Positions 56,313-64,000 of a DNA stretch of 64,000 nucleotides are shown in pieces. Each line of letters begins with the position of its first letter. Positions within the stretch are counted from its first letter, which is position 1. The stretch lies in the NCBI GenBank assembly GCA_038116945.1, contig JAYOEY010000002.1, forward strand, positions 296,674 through 360,673, in the 5' to 3' direction. The notes beneath the pieces were generated by a model that made no database searches, was not told the origin of the DNA, and saw nothing but the letters and a program-made list of their open reading frames with translations. The stretch is from JAYOEY01 sp038116945. Its GTDB lineage: Bacteria; Pseudomonadota; Alphaproteobacteria; MPNO01; UBA2964. Both the position numbers and the translations under genes were made by a program.

Positions 56313-57482
56313 TCATTTAGCGAGCCGCATTTCGACCAGCCGCGACCAGTAGCTTGCGCCGATGGCGAGCGCCTCGTCGTTGAAATCGTAGCCCGGATTG
56401 TGCAGGTAGCAGCCGCCCTCGCCCGGCCCGTTGCCGATCCAGATATAGCATCCGGGCCGTTCGTTGAGCATGAAGGAAAAATCCTCCGCCCCCATCTTGG
56501 GCGGAAGGCCCGTCTTTACGTTCTCCGCCCCCACCACGTCGGCGGCGACTTTCGCGGCGTACTCAGATTCGACCGGGTCGTTGACGGTCGCCGGGTAGCC
56601 GCGCCGGTATTCGATTTCGACATCGATCCCGAACGCCGCGCCGATACCGGCGGCAATCTTGCGCATCGCTGCCTCGGCCACGTCCTGCACCTCCGGCTTG
56701 AAGGAGCGCACCGTGCCCTTGAGCGTGATCTCCTCGGGGATGATGTTGTAGGTATCGCCCGCATGCATCTGGGTGATCGACAGCACCACCTGTTCCATCG
56801 GGTCCATCGTGCGGCTGGCCACCGTCTGCAAGGCGGTGATGAGCTGCCCCGCCGCGACCATCACGTCGGTGCCCATATGCGGAAAGGCGGCGTGCGTGCC
56901 CAGCCCCTTGAGGCGGATGTCGAACGTGTCGGCGGCGGCCATCGCCGGGCCCGGACAGACGCCGAACGTGCCGAGCTCCTGGCCCGGGAAATTATGCATC
57001 CCCCATACGGTCTCGGCGGGAAACAGATCGAACAGCCCGTCCTTCACCATCTCGCGCCCGCCGCCGGCGAACTCCTCCGCCGGCTGGAAAATGAAATGCA
57101 CCGTACCGGCAAAGTTGCGTGTCTCCGACAGGTATTTGGCCGCGCCCAGCAGCATGGTGGTGTGCCCGTCATGGCCGCAGGCATGCATCTTTCCGGGATT
57201 GGTCGAGGCATAGTCGCGGTCGGCGGTCTCGTGGATGTCGAGCGCATCCATGTCGGCCCGCAGCCCGATCGCCGGCCCGTCGCCGTGCGCGCCCGTCAGC
57301 GTGCCGACCACGCCGGTTTTCGCCAGGCCCTGATGAATGTCGATGCCGAACGATTCCAGCTTGCCGGCGACGAAGGCGGCGGTCCGGTGTTCCTCGTAGG
57401 CGGTCTCGGGATGGGCGTGGATATGCCGCCGCCATTCGGTCATCTCGTCCTGAAACTCGGCGATCCGGTTGATGATCGGCAT
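56313..57482 (-). CDS. M20 family amidohydrolase (aminoacylase/hippurate hydrolase type)
   Basis: 389-residue metal-dependent hydrolase of N-acyl amino acids or similar amides. Metal-binding motifs are MHACGHDGHTTMLLGAAKYL and FQPAEEFAGGG, with MGAEDFSFML late in the sequence, typical of the hippurate hydrolase/IAA-amino acid hydrolase group. Cytoplasmic, no signal peptide. Followed by a small membrane protein gene and divergent from the acyl-CoA dehydrogenase gene. Confidence 0.93.
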   Translation of the reverse strand: MPIINRIAEFQDEMTEWRRHIHAHPETAYEEHRTAAFVAGKLESFGIDIHQGLAKTGVVGTLTGAHGDGPAIGLRADMDALDIHETADRDYASTNPGKMHACGHDGHTTMLLGAAKYLSETRNFAGTVHFIFQPAEEFAGGGREMVKDGLFDLFPAETVWGMHNFPGQELGTFGVCPGPAMAAADTFDIRLKGLGTHAAFPHMGTDVMVAAGQLITALQTVASRTMDPMEQVVLSITQMHAGDTYNIIPEEITLKGTVRSFKPEVQDVAEAAMRKIAAGIGAAFGIDVEIEYRRGYPATVNDPVESEYAAKVAADVVGAENVKTGLPPKMGAEDFSFMLNERPGCYIWIGNGPGEGGCYLHNPGYDFNDEALAIGASYWSRLVEMRLAK

Positions 57483-57603
57483 GGCGGGCTCCTCTTATGT
57501 CCTGGCGCAAGGTTTATCCATCAGGTCGCTGAGTCAAGCGGTGCGGCCTTGCGAGATCGGGCGCATGCGCTAAAACAAGGCGGAAAAAGGTTTAGAGGAT
57601 TTC

Positions 57604-58758
57604 ATGACCGAGACTTACGACGATATTCGCGACGCGGTGCGGAAGCTGTGCGCGCAGTTCCCCGGCGAGTACTGGCGCGACAAGGATCGTGACCGTGCCT
57701 ACCCGACTGAATTCGTAAAAGAGCTGACCGATTCCGGCTTTCTGTCGGTGCTGATCCCGGAAGAGTTCGGCGGCAGCGGGCTCGGCATCTCGGCGGCGGC
57801 GGCGATCATGGAGGAAATCCATAAATCCGGCTGTAACGGGGCCGCCTGCCACGCGCAGATGTATACGATGGGCACCGTGCTGCGGCACGGAACGGACGCG
57901 CAGAAGCAGCAGTACCTGCCGAAAATCGCGACCGGCGAGCTGCGCCTCCAGGCGTTCGGCGTGACCGAGCCGACCAGCGGCACCGATACGCTCAGCCTGC
58001 GCACCACCGCCGTGAAGAAGGGCAACGACGCCTATGTGGTGAACGGGCAGAAGATCTGGACCTCGCGGGTCGAACATTCCGACCTGATGCTGCTGCTGGC
58101 GCGCACCACCCCGCGCGAAGAGGTCGAGAAGCGCACCGACGGGCTGTCGGTGTTTCTGATCGATATTCGCGAGGCGAGCGGCAAGGGGCTGACCATCAAG
58201 CCGATCCGCACCATGATCAATCACGCCACGACGGAAGTGTTCTTCGACGATCTGGAAATCCCGGCGGACAGCCTGGTCGGCGAGGAAGGCAAGGGGTTCC
58301 GCTATATCCTGTCCGGCATGAACGCCGAGCGCATCCTGATCGGCGCGGAATGCATCGGCGATGCGCGCTGGTTTATCGAGACGGCGGCGAACTACGCCCG
58401 CGACCGCAAGGTCTTCGGCGGTCCCATCGGCAAGAACCAGGGCATCCAGTTCCCGATCGCCGAGAGCTACGCCCAGACCGAGGCCGCCGACCTGATGGTG
58501 AAGCGCGCAGCGGAGCTTTACGAATCCGGCGAGAATTGCGGGCCGGAAGCCAACATGGCCAAGTATCTGGCCGCCGAGGCATCGTGGAAAGCCGCCGACA
58601 TGTGCATGCAGACCCATGGCGGATTCGCCTTCGCCGAGGAGTTCGACGTGGAGCGCAAGTTCCGCGAAACCCGCCTCTACCGCATCGCGCCGGTCTCCAC
58701 CAACCTGATCCTGTCCTATCTCGGCGAGCACGTGCTCGGCCTGCCGCGGTCCTATTGA
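57604..58758 (+). CDS. acyl-CoA dehydrogenase family protein
   Basis: 384-residue FAD enzyme. LQAFGVTEPTSGTDTLSLRT and VVNGQKIWTSRV are the usual flavin and substrate motifs. The C-terminal region reads YRIAPVSTNLILSYLGEHVLG where many members have a catalytic Glu in an EGTSEI-like sequence, so the base may come from elsewhere or the reaction differ. First of a three-gene operon with a CaiB-type CoA transferase and a MaoC-like hydratase. Substrate unknown, probably a dicarboxylic or branched acyl-CoA. Confidence 0.9.
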   Translation: MTETYDDIRDAVRKLCAQFPGEYWRDKDRDRAYPTEFVKELTDSGFLSVLIPEEFGGSGLGISAAAAIMEEIHKSGCNGAACHAQMYTMGTVLRHGTDAQKQQYLPKIATGELRLQAFGVTEPTSGTDTLSLRTTAVKKGNDAYVVNGQKIWTSRVEHSDLMLLLARTTPREEVEKRTDGLSVFLIDIREASGKGLTIKPIRTMINHATTEVFFDDLEIPADSLVGEEGKGFRYILSGMNAERILIGAECIGDARWFIETAANYARDRKVFGGPIGKNQGIQFPIAESYAQTEAADLMVKRAAELYESGENCGPEANMAKYLAAEASWKAADMCMQTHGGFAFAEEFDVERKFRETRLYRIAPVSTNLILSYLGEHVLGLPRSY

Positions 58759-58774
58759 GGATGAGTCGCTCTCG

Positions 58775-59899
58775 ATGATCCTCCCCCTTGAAGGCATGCT
58801 GGTTGTTTCGCTCGAACAGGCGGTGGCGGCGCCCTACTGCTCGTCGCGGCTGGCGGATGCCGGCGCGCGGGTGATCAAGATCGAGCGCGCCGAGGGCGAT
58901 TTCGCGCGCGGATACGACAGCGCGGTGCATGGCGAGAGCACCTATTTCGTGTGGCTCAATCGCGGCAAGGAATCGCTGGTTCTCGATATCAAGAAAGACG
59001 AGGACTCGGCGCTGCTGCAGCGCATCCTGCTGAAGGCGGATGTGTTCATCCAGAACCTCGCCCCCGGGGCCGCTGCGCGCGCCGGGCTCGGCTCTGACGC
59101 GCTTCGGGCAAGGAACCCGCGCCTGATCACGGTCGATATTTCGGGCTATGGCGAGGACGGCGACTATGCCGACATGAAGGCCTACGATCTGCTGGTGCAG
59201 GCCGAAAGCGGGCTTTCCTTCGTGACCGGCCGTCCCGAAGGGCCGGGCCGCGTCGGCGTGTCAGCCTGCGACATCGCCTGCGGCATGTACAGCTATATGG
59301 CGGTACTCGAGGCCCTGCTGGCGCGCGGCATCAGCGGCGACGGCGCATCGATCAAGACATCACTGTTCGAAAGCATGGCAGACTGGATGAACGTGCCGCT
59401 GCTGCAGTTCGACTATGCCGGAACCATGCCGAAACGGGTCGGGCTCAACCATCCCTCCATCGCACCCTATGGTGCCTACCCGACGCAGGATGGCGGCGAG
59501 CTGCTGATTTCAATCCAGAACGAACGCGAATTCGCCCGCCTTGCTGCGGACGTGCTGGATCGCCCCGACATTCCGGCGGACCCCAAATTCTGCTCGAATG
59601 TCGCGCGCTGCGCCAACCGGCCGGAGCTGGACGAGATCGTGACCGCGGCCTTCACCGGCGTGGATCGCGACACGCTTGTGGCGCGTTTGCGCGCCGCCGG
59701 GATCGCGTTCGGCGCGGTCAACGACCTTGCCGGTCTGTCGAACCATCCGGCGCTGCGACGGGTCGAGGTCGCAAGCGAAACCGGCCCGGTCGCCATGGCG
59801 GCGCCGCCCGCCCGCGTCGATGGCGAGGCGCGCGAACTCGGTCCTGTCCCCGCCATCGGCGAACATACAGACGCTATCCGCAGGGAGTTTGCAGAATGA
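58775..59899 (+). CDS. CaiB/BaiF CoA-transferase family protein
   Basis: Family III CoA transferase, 374 residues, moving CoA between carboxylic acids through an aspartyl intermediate. The catalytic Asp is in MKAYDLLVQAESGL; the opening LVVSLEQAVAAPYCSSRLADAGARVIKIE is classic. Relatives include itaconate, mesaconate and succinate:CoA transferases. The stop overlaps the next start as ATGA, so hydratase and transferase are coupled. Confidence 0.94.
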   Translation: MILPLEGMLVVSLEQAVAAPYCSSRLADAGARVIKIERAEGDFARGYDSAVHGESTYFVWLNRGKESLVLDIKKDEDSALLQRILLKADVFIQNLAPGAAARAGLGSDALRARNPRLITVDISGYGEDGDYADMKAYDLLVQAESGLSFVTGRPEGPGRVGVSACDIACGMYSYMAVLEALLARGISGDGASIKTSLFESMADWMNVPLLQFDYAGTMPKRVGLNHPSIAPYGAYPTQDGGELLISIQNEREFARLAADVLDRPDIPADPKFCSNVARCANRPELDEIVTAAFTGVDRDTLVARLRAAGIAFGAVNDLAGLSNHPALRRVEVASETGPVAMAAPPARVDGEARELGPVPAIGEHTDAIRREFAE

Positions 59900-60747
59900 C
59901 CGACAATCATCCGAACGAGTTCGGGGCCTGGATCGGCAGGCAGGAGGTGACGGAGGCGCTGGTGACCGCCTATCAGGCGGATGCGCTGTCGGCGACCTTC
60001 GATCGCGACGATGCGCCCCTTAAGCCCGGCGATGCGATCCCGCCCGGCTGGCATCAGTTCTATATCCGCGAAGTGGTCAAGCTGCGCGATACCGCCGCCG
60101 ACGGGCATCCCAAGCGGGGCGATTTCCTGCCGCCCATCGATCTGCCGCGCCGCATGTGGGCGGGGACCCAGGCGACCTATCACCGGCCGATCCGGGTCGG
60201 AGAAACCATCAGAAAGACGACGACCATCGAAGCGGTGACACCCAAGACCGGCAAGACCGGACAGCTCGTCTTTCTCAAGCTGGTGCACGAGATCGAGGGC
60301 GAGGACGGGCTCGCCACCACCGAAATCCAGGACGTGGTCTATCGCGAGGCCGCAACGCCCGGCGCCGTTCCTCCCGCGCCGCCGCCCGCGCCGATGGAGG
60401 CCGCCTGGAAGCGCGCCATTCACCCGACGGCGGTTCTGCTGTTCCGCTTTTCGGCGCTGACCATGAACAGCCACCGCATCCATTACGACCGGCAATACGT
60501 GACCGAGGTGGAGAAATATCCCGGGCTGCTGGTGCACGGGCCGCTGACCCAGACATTGCTGCTCGACCTGTTCCGGCGTGAGCATCCGGATGCGGTGTTG
60601 AAGCAGTTCAACGTGAGGGCGGTCTCGCCGCTGTACGATATTTACGATTTTACGGTCGAGGGAGCGCCGGACGGCGAAGGCCGGTCGAAACTCTGGGCGC
60701 TCAACCACGAAGGCGGGCTCGCCATGTCGGCGGAGGCGGTGTTCTGA
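59896..60747 (+). CDS. MaoC-like/FAS1-type dehydratase (mesaconyl- or itaconyl-CoA hydratase-like)
   Basis: 283 residues with two hot-dog folds. The catalytic region of the second is FRFSALTMNSHRIHYDRQYV followed by YPGLLVHGPLTQTLLLDLF. This double hot-dog layout matches mesaconyl-C4-CoA hydratase and itaconyl-CoA hydratase, which add water to unsaturated dicarboxylyl-CoAs. Coupled to the CoA transferase by ATGA, and together with the dehydrogenase it suggests a short pathway for a C4-C5 dicarboxylic or similar acid. No CitE-type lyase is visible nearby. Confidence 0.88.
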   Translation: MTDNHPNEFGAWIGRQEVTEALVTAYQADALSATFDRDDAPLKPGDAIPPGWHQFYIREVVKLRDTAADGHPKRGDFLPPIDLPRRMWAGTQATYHRPIRVGETIRKTTTIEAVTPKTGKTGQLVFLKLVHEIEGEDGLATTEIQDVVYREAATPGAVPPAPPPAPMEAAWKRAIHPTAVLLFRFSALTMNSHRIHYDRQYVTEVEKYPGLLVHGPLTQTLLLDLFRREHPDAVLKQFNVRAVSPLYDIYDFTVEGAPDGEGRSKLWALNHEGGLAMSAEAVF

Positions 60748-60858
60748 CGTTTCGGCGCTTGCGCTTCTTTACAAAAATTAACCGTACGGAGATTGACGGC
60801 TAATCGGCCGGTCCCTTAAATTTCCGCCATCGAACGAGCGAACCTGCGGGTGGCCGCC

Positions 60859-61368
60859 ATGAAATTCCTGCGTATGACAGGTCTGATGGTCCTGCTCCTC
60901 ATTACGGGGCTGTCGGGCGCGCGCGACGCCCGCGCGGTGATCGTCAACTTCGACGGCCTGACGACAAACGGGCAGGGACTGCTTGGCCATACCTTCGTGG
61001 CCGGCGGCTCGATCGCCCACATGGCGACCTTTTACGCGAACAACGGCGTTGCCGGCCCCTACACGCGGGTGGTCAGTCCCGATGCGTTCGACACCGCGAC
61101 CGGCAACGAGGTCGCTTTCGGCACGACCGGCGAACCGTTCGCCGCCACCGCGGCCGCGCCCCACGGGCTGGAGGTTGTGGGCATCAACGGGCCGCTGCAC
61201 ATCGCCGTTTCGGGGTTCACTCTGGATTTCAACAATGTCGCGGATCTGTTCTTCACGTCGGCGACGGAAGAGACCCGCATCTACCGCAACGGCATCGCGG
61301 CGATCTTCGAGGAAGTCGCGCCCGGCGTGTTCAATCAGCTCGCCAGCTATACCGACGGCGTATTCTAG
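60859..61368 (+). CDS. exported protein, interrupted by an in-frame TAG
   Basis: 169 residues from ATG 60859 (GTG 60850 also possible). Signal peptide about 1-24, cleavage near ARDARA/VIVNF. The rest is a beta-rich, Gly/Asn/Thr-rich secreted domain (VNFDGLTTNGQGLLGHTF, FTLDFNNVADLFF) of the kind found in PEP-CTERM-like surface proteins. The frame stops at TAG 61366-61368 but continues open for 88 more codons that look like its proper C-terminus (see next entry). It could be a pseudogene, a sequencing error or a readthrough gene. Confidence 0.65.
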   Translation: MKFLRMTGLMVLLLITGLSGARDARAVIVNFDGLTTNGQGLLGHTFVAGGSIAHMATFYANNGVAGPYTRVVSPDAFDTATGNEVAFGTTGEPFAATAAAPHGLEVVGINGPLHIAVSGFTLDFNNVADLFFTSATEETRIYRNGIAAIFEEVAPGVFNQLASYTDGVF

Positions 61369-61635
61369 GTCGATATCGATTACAGCACCAACAACATCAC
61401 CAACACCTTCACCGGCACGCGCGAAGTCGGTTCGCTGACGATTTTTCCCGAAACCTGGACCGGCACGTCGTTCGATCCGGTCGATGTGGCGGGCAGCACG
61501 CCGCAGGGTCTGTACGGGGCCTTTGCGGTTTCTACCCAGCTTGACGTCAATACGACGGTCTCGCTGTCCGCGCCCGGCGCGCTGGCTTTCTTCGCGCCGG
61601 CCCTGCTGCTGGTCGTGCGCCGCCGCGCGATCTAA
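61369..61635 (+). pseudogene. in-frame C-terminal continuation of the exported protein after TAG
   Basis: Directly after the TAG the same frame runs 88 codons to TAA 61633-61635. It encodes further beta-rich sequence (VDIDYSTNNITNTFTGTREV), then a hydrophobic segment with a basic end (PGALAFFAPALLLVVRRRAI), the layout of a membrane-anchoring sorting tail such as PEP-CTERM. The stretch has normal GC-rich codon use. Its end overlaps the convergent transglycosylase gene by 4 bp, as expected of an intact gene end. Not separately started. Confidence 0.6.
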
Positions 61636-62276
61636 TCTGAACGGCTGAGTATCTTTTCCCGGTTGCGCCGGATGCGGTCGGCGCGGCGGTCGCGGTAGTC
61701 GCGCCGGCGTTCGGAGTTCCACAGCCGGTAGACCTTGCGCCAGTAATTGCGGCCGCGGTTCTGCCAGTCCGAGGAATGGTAGCGCGCGATGGCGTGCGCC
61801 CAGGACCCTTCCTGTCGCCGCAGCCCCATGATCATGTTCGCCGCGTAGCCCGCGTTGATCGCCGGATCGAACGCCTGTTCCAGCGTCTCGAAGGCGGTCT
61901 TGTGGTGCATCAGATTGATCTGCATGCAGCCGACGTCGATGTTGCGCACGCCCTCCTTGCGGAGCGTCCTGACGGCCCTGATGGCATCCGACCGGCTGGC
62001 GTGAAATGTGCCCTTGCCTTTCGCCGTGACGGTCCAGGGCCAGGCGAAGCTGCGCCTGGCCGTCGCATTCCAGCGGCCGGATTCGGCAAGCGAGACGGCC
62101 TGCAGCAGCATCCGCGGCACGCGGCAGGTGCGTTCGATTTCGGCCACCGCGGGGGCGCAGGCCGTATCCGGCGACACGGCAGGCGCGGCGTCTGCCGTCG
62201 CTGTCGACAGTGCCAGGGCCAGGACCAGGCAAAGGGTTGGCGCGGCCCCGCGTCCGGTGTGTTCGCGTCGTTCCAT
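61632..62276 (-). CDS. lytic transglycosylase SLT domain protein
   Basis: 214 residues with a signal peptide (about 1-30, cleavage near TADA/APAV). The catalytic Glu is E65 in QAVSLAESGRWN, followed by the lysozyme-like motif VGCMQINLMHH and the substrate-side SSDWQNRGRNYWRKV. It breaks peptidoglycan glycan chains by forming anhydro-muropeptides. The Arg-rich C-terminus (RRRDYRDRRADRIRRN) is odd. Possibly assists assembly of an envelope-spanning machine. Confidence 0.9.
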   Translation of the reverse strand: MERREHTGRGAAPTLCLVLALALSTATADAAPAVSPDTACAPAVAEIERTCRVPRMLLQAVSLAESGRWNATARRSFAWPWTVTAKGKGTFHASRSDAIRAVRTLRKEGVRNIDVGCMQINLMHHKTAFETLEQAFDPAINAGYAANMIMGLRRQEGSWAHAIARYHSSDWQNRGRNYWRKVYRLWNSERRRDYRDRRADRIRRNREKILSRSD

Positions 62277-62358
62277 GCGGCGCCCATCGTGGCGCGGCAG
62301 GGTTAAATCGCGGTTAAGGGGGAGAGAGGGGCGTTGTTTTGTGGAACGACGAAGGCCG

Positions 62359-63273
62359 TCAGGCCGCGCGCAAGGGCGCCGCCTCGATCCCGGCCAGCGA
62401 CTCGATGAGCGCGGTCAGGTCGGCCCTGAGCTTCGCCATGCCTCCATTGGGCCGGATCAGGGTCTCGTCCATGTAGAGCGCGCGGTTGATCTCGATCTGT
62501 ACGGCATGCAGCCCGCGCGCCGGCGCGCCGTAATGGCGGGTTGTGAAGCCGCCGGCAAACGGTTTGTTGCGGGCGACGTCGTAACCCTGCTCCCGGAAGA
62601 CGCGCTCGAGATGCGCGATCACGGGTTCGCTGCAGGCGCTGCCGAAGCAATCGCCCAGCACGATGTCGGCGCGGCGCCGTCCGGCGTCGGGATCCTGCGG
62701 GCCGCCGACCGACGGCATCGAATGGCAATCGACCAGCACGTAGCATCCGAACCGGTCCCGCGTCGCGTCCAGCAGGTCGCGCAGGGTCCGGTGGTAGGGC
62801 CGGTAATAGGCGTTGATGCGCGCCGCCGCGTCGGCGAACCGGAGCTTGCGGGCGTAGATTTCCTGGCCCGACGACACCACCCTCGCGATGGTGCCGAGCC
62901 CGGCGGCGACGCGGCTCGACTGCGTATTGGCGTAGTCGGGCAGCGTGTCTTCGAACATGTCGGGATCGAGTTCGAACGGCTCCCGGTTCGGGTCGATGAA
63001 GGCGCGCGGAAACAGCGCGCGGAGCAGCGGCATGCCGCAGTCGGGCGCCGCGGCGAACAGCGTATCGACGTAGGAGTCTTCGGACCGCCGCAGCGCCAGA
63101 AGATCGAGCGGCGAATCGGCCACGAACCGGGTCGGGTAGTCGGTGCCGCTGTGCGGCGACGCAAAAACGACCGGAGACGCCTGGCGCTCGGGGCGTTTCA
63201 CGTCGAATGCCGCCGTTTCGCGGGTTTTTTCGCCCGCGGCAGCCGATCCGATTCCTGCTTTTTTCGTGGCCAT
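62359..63273 (-). CDS. N-formylglutamate amidohydrolase family protein
   Basis: 304 residues. The FASPHSGTDYP opening (metal-binding His/Ser), DPNREPFELDP and YVLVDCHSMPS are typical of the family. Named for N-formylglutamate hydrolysis in histidine breakdown, but in alphaproteobacteria this gene next to cpdR is outside any hut operon, so the real substrate may differ. Divergent from cpdR. Confidence 0.93.
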   Translation of the reverse strand: MATKKAGIGSAAAGEKTRETAAFDVKRPERQASPVVFASPHSGTDYPTRFVADSPLDLLALRRSEDSYVDTLFAAAPDCGMPLLRALFPRAFIDPNREPFELDPDMFEDTLPDYANTQSSRVAAGLGTIARVVSSGQEIYARKLRFADAAARINAYYRPYHRTLRDLLDATRDRFGCYVLVDCHSMPSVGGPQDPDAGRRRADIVLGDCFGSACSEPVIAHLERVFREQGYDVARNKPFAGGFTTRHYGAPARGLHAVQIEINRALYMDETLIRPNGGMAKLRADLTALIESLAGIEAAPLRAA

Positions 63274-63434
63274 GCGAATCCCGGTTTCCGATGCTATGAT
63301 CTAGCGGATCGTGGGCGACGTGTCATCATTCAGCAAATTGACGAAACGACGGTTAACCTTTCACAAGGAAACACCGGTTAGTGTATCCCCTGTCGCGCTC
63401 GCCGCCGGCGGTAAAGAAGACCAGAGAGCATAAC

Positions 63435-63803
63435 ATGGCCAGTATCCTCCTCGCGGAAGACGACGATTCGCTCCGCCAGTTTCTCGCCAAGGCGCTGACC
63501 CGCGCGGGGCATTACGTCGTCCATTGCGGCGACGGAACCGAGGCGATGGGCGAGATCGAAGCCAACAAGGTCGATTTCGACCTGCTGCTGGCCGATATCG
63601 TGATGCCCGGTCTCGACGGAATCGAGCTTGCCAGGCGCGCGCACGAGACGATACCCGACCTGAAGGTGCTGTTCATCACCGGTTTTGCCGCGGTCGCGCT
63701 GCATGCAAGGCGCAGCGGCCCGATGAAAGACACCAAGGTGCTGTCCAAGCCGTTTCACCTGCGCGACCTGGTCGACCAGGTGGATCGCATTCTGGCGGCC
63801 TGA
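63435..63803 (+). CDS. cpdR: response regulator CpdR
   Basis: Single-domain receiver of 122 residues. Phospho-acceptor D54 is in LLADIVMPG, the acidic pocket is EDDD, and the conserved Lys is in VLSKPFHLRDLV. In Caulobacter, unphosphorylated CpdR primes ClpXP to degrade CtrA, PleD and others at the cell pole; the same role is inferred here. ATG 63435 follows AGAGAGCATAAC; the frame from 63381 is longer than the family. Confidence 0.93.
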   Translation: MASILLAEDDDSLRQFLAKALTRAGHYVVHCGDGTEAMGEIEANKVDFDLLLADIVMPGLDGIELARRAHETIPDLKVLFITGFAAVALHARRSGPMKDTKVLSKPFHLRDLVDQVDRILAA

Positions 63804-63945
63804 ATTCCGGGATCGGCCCCGGCGGCCCGGTCGCGCGGCGCGGCCGGCGCGACATGTCGCCGATGCTTGCCAAGCCGCCCGCAATCGGTATAAAGAACGC
63901 CATCTCGCCGGACCGGCCCAAGGCGGCCGCCCGTCCCCGGCACAA

Positions 63946-64000
63946 GGGCGCGTAGCTCAGCGGGAGAGCACTACGTTGACATCGTAGGGGTCGCTGGTTC
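63946..64000 (+). tRNA. tRNA-Val (GAC), 3'-truncated by window edge
   Basis: First 55 nt of a tRNA: acceptor arm GGGCGCG, D-arm GCTCAGCGGGAGAGC, and an anticodon stem CTACG/CGTAG around loop TTGACAT. The anticodon GAC is at 63978-63980, so Val. The TpsiC arm starts at the window end (GGTTC) and the 3' acceptor strand lies outside. Confidence 0.93.

Noticed and set aside
63340..63434. Possible CtrA binding site upstream of cpdR (GTTAACC near 63352)
   Set aside because: Only one half-site; the TTAA-N7-TTAA spacing is not met.
63946..64000. Integrated element at the tRNA-Val gene
   Set aside because: The tRNA is cut by the window edge, no integrase is near it, and no repeat of its 3' end can be seen.

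Overview
High-GC DNA with dense, closely packed genes, from an alphaproteobacterium, most likely a Rhodospirillales-type lineage. The indicators are xerD next to accA, a comF-grxC-nitrilase-DUF1178-ubiG-lysC-ptsP block, a DUF4167 protein upstream of clpB, and N-formylglutamate amidohydrolase beside the cell-cycle adaptor cpdR. The assignment rests on gene content and order only; no search was run.

Layout. 1-8.4 kb: a 5'-truncated hypothetical gene, xerD, accA, secA (minus strand), argJ and mutT. 8.4-17 kb: cytochrome c, an MFS transporter, methyltransferases, a four-domain rhodanese, comF, grxC, a nitrilase-family amidase, DUF1178, DinB and ubiG. 17-30.5 kb: a core run of lysC, ptsP, a RodZ-like protein, hisS, hemA (glutamyl-tRNA reductase), prfA, prmC, DUF4167 and clpB, the last with a sigma-32-like promoter. 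30.5-34.3 kb: a TPR/GT41 O-GlcNAc-transferase-like protein converging on an M23 endopeptidase.

34.4-60.8 kb is an accessory catabolic region. (a) Two paralogous ADP-forming acyl-CoA synthetases point toward each other around an acyl-CoA dehydrogenase and a hydroxycinnamoyl-CoA hydratase/lyase-type crotonase that has a histone-like lysine tail. (b) A leftward, translationally coupled operon encodes a gamma-glutamyltransferase-like protein, an amidohydrolase and a D-threonine-aldolase-type PLP enzyme. (c) A cytochrome c/Vgb propeller protein is divergent from two alpha/beta hydrolases. (d) A DapA-like aldolase is divergent from a LacI-family regulator, with two identical 14-bp palindromes lying in both promoters. 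(e) An ornithine-cyclodeaminase-like dehydrogenase lies next to a TctC-type solute receptor. (f) An M20 aminoacylase is followed by an acyl-CoA dehydrogenase, a CaiB-type CoA transferase and a MaoC-like hydratase.

60.8-64 kb: an exported protein gene interrupted by one in-frame TAG, a lysozyme-like transglycosylase, N-formylglutamate amidohydrolase, cpdR, and the first 55 nt of tRNA-Val(GAC). I saw no CRISPR array, prophage, transposase or rRNA. The strongest leads are the LacI operator pair, the inverted acyl-CoA synthetase module, the amber-interrupted exported protein, and the C5-pathway hemA in an alphaproteobacterial setting.
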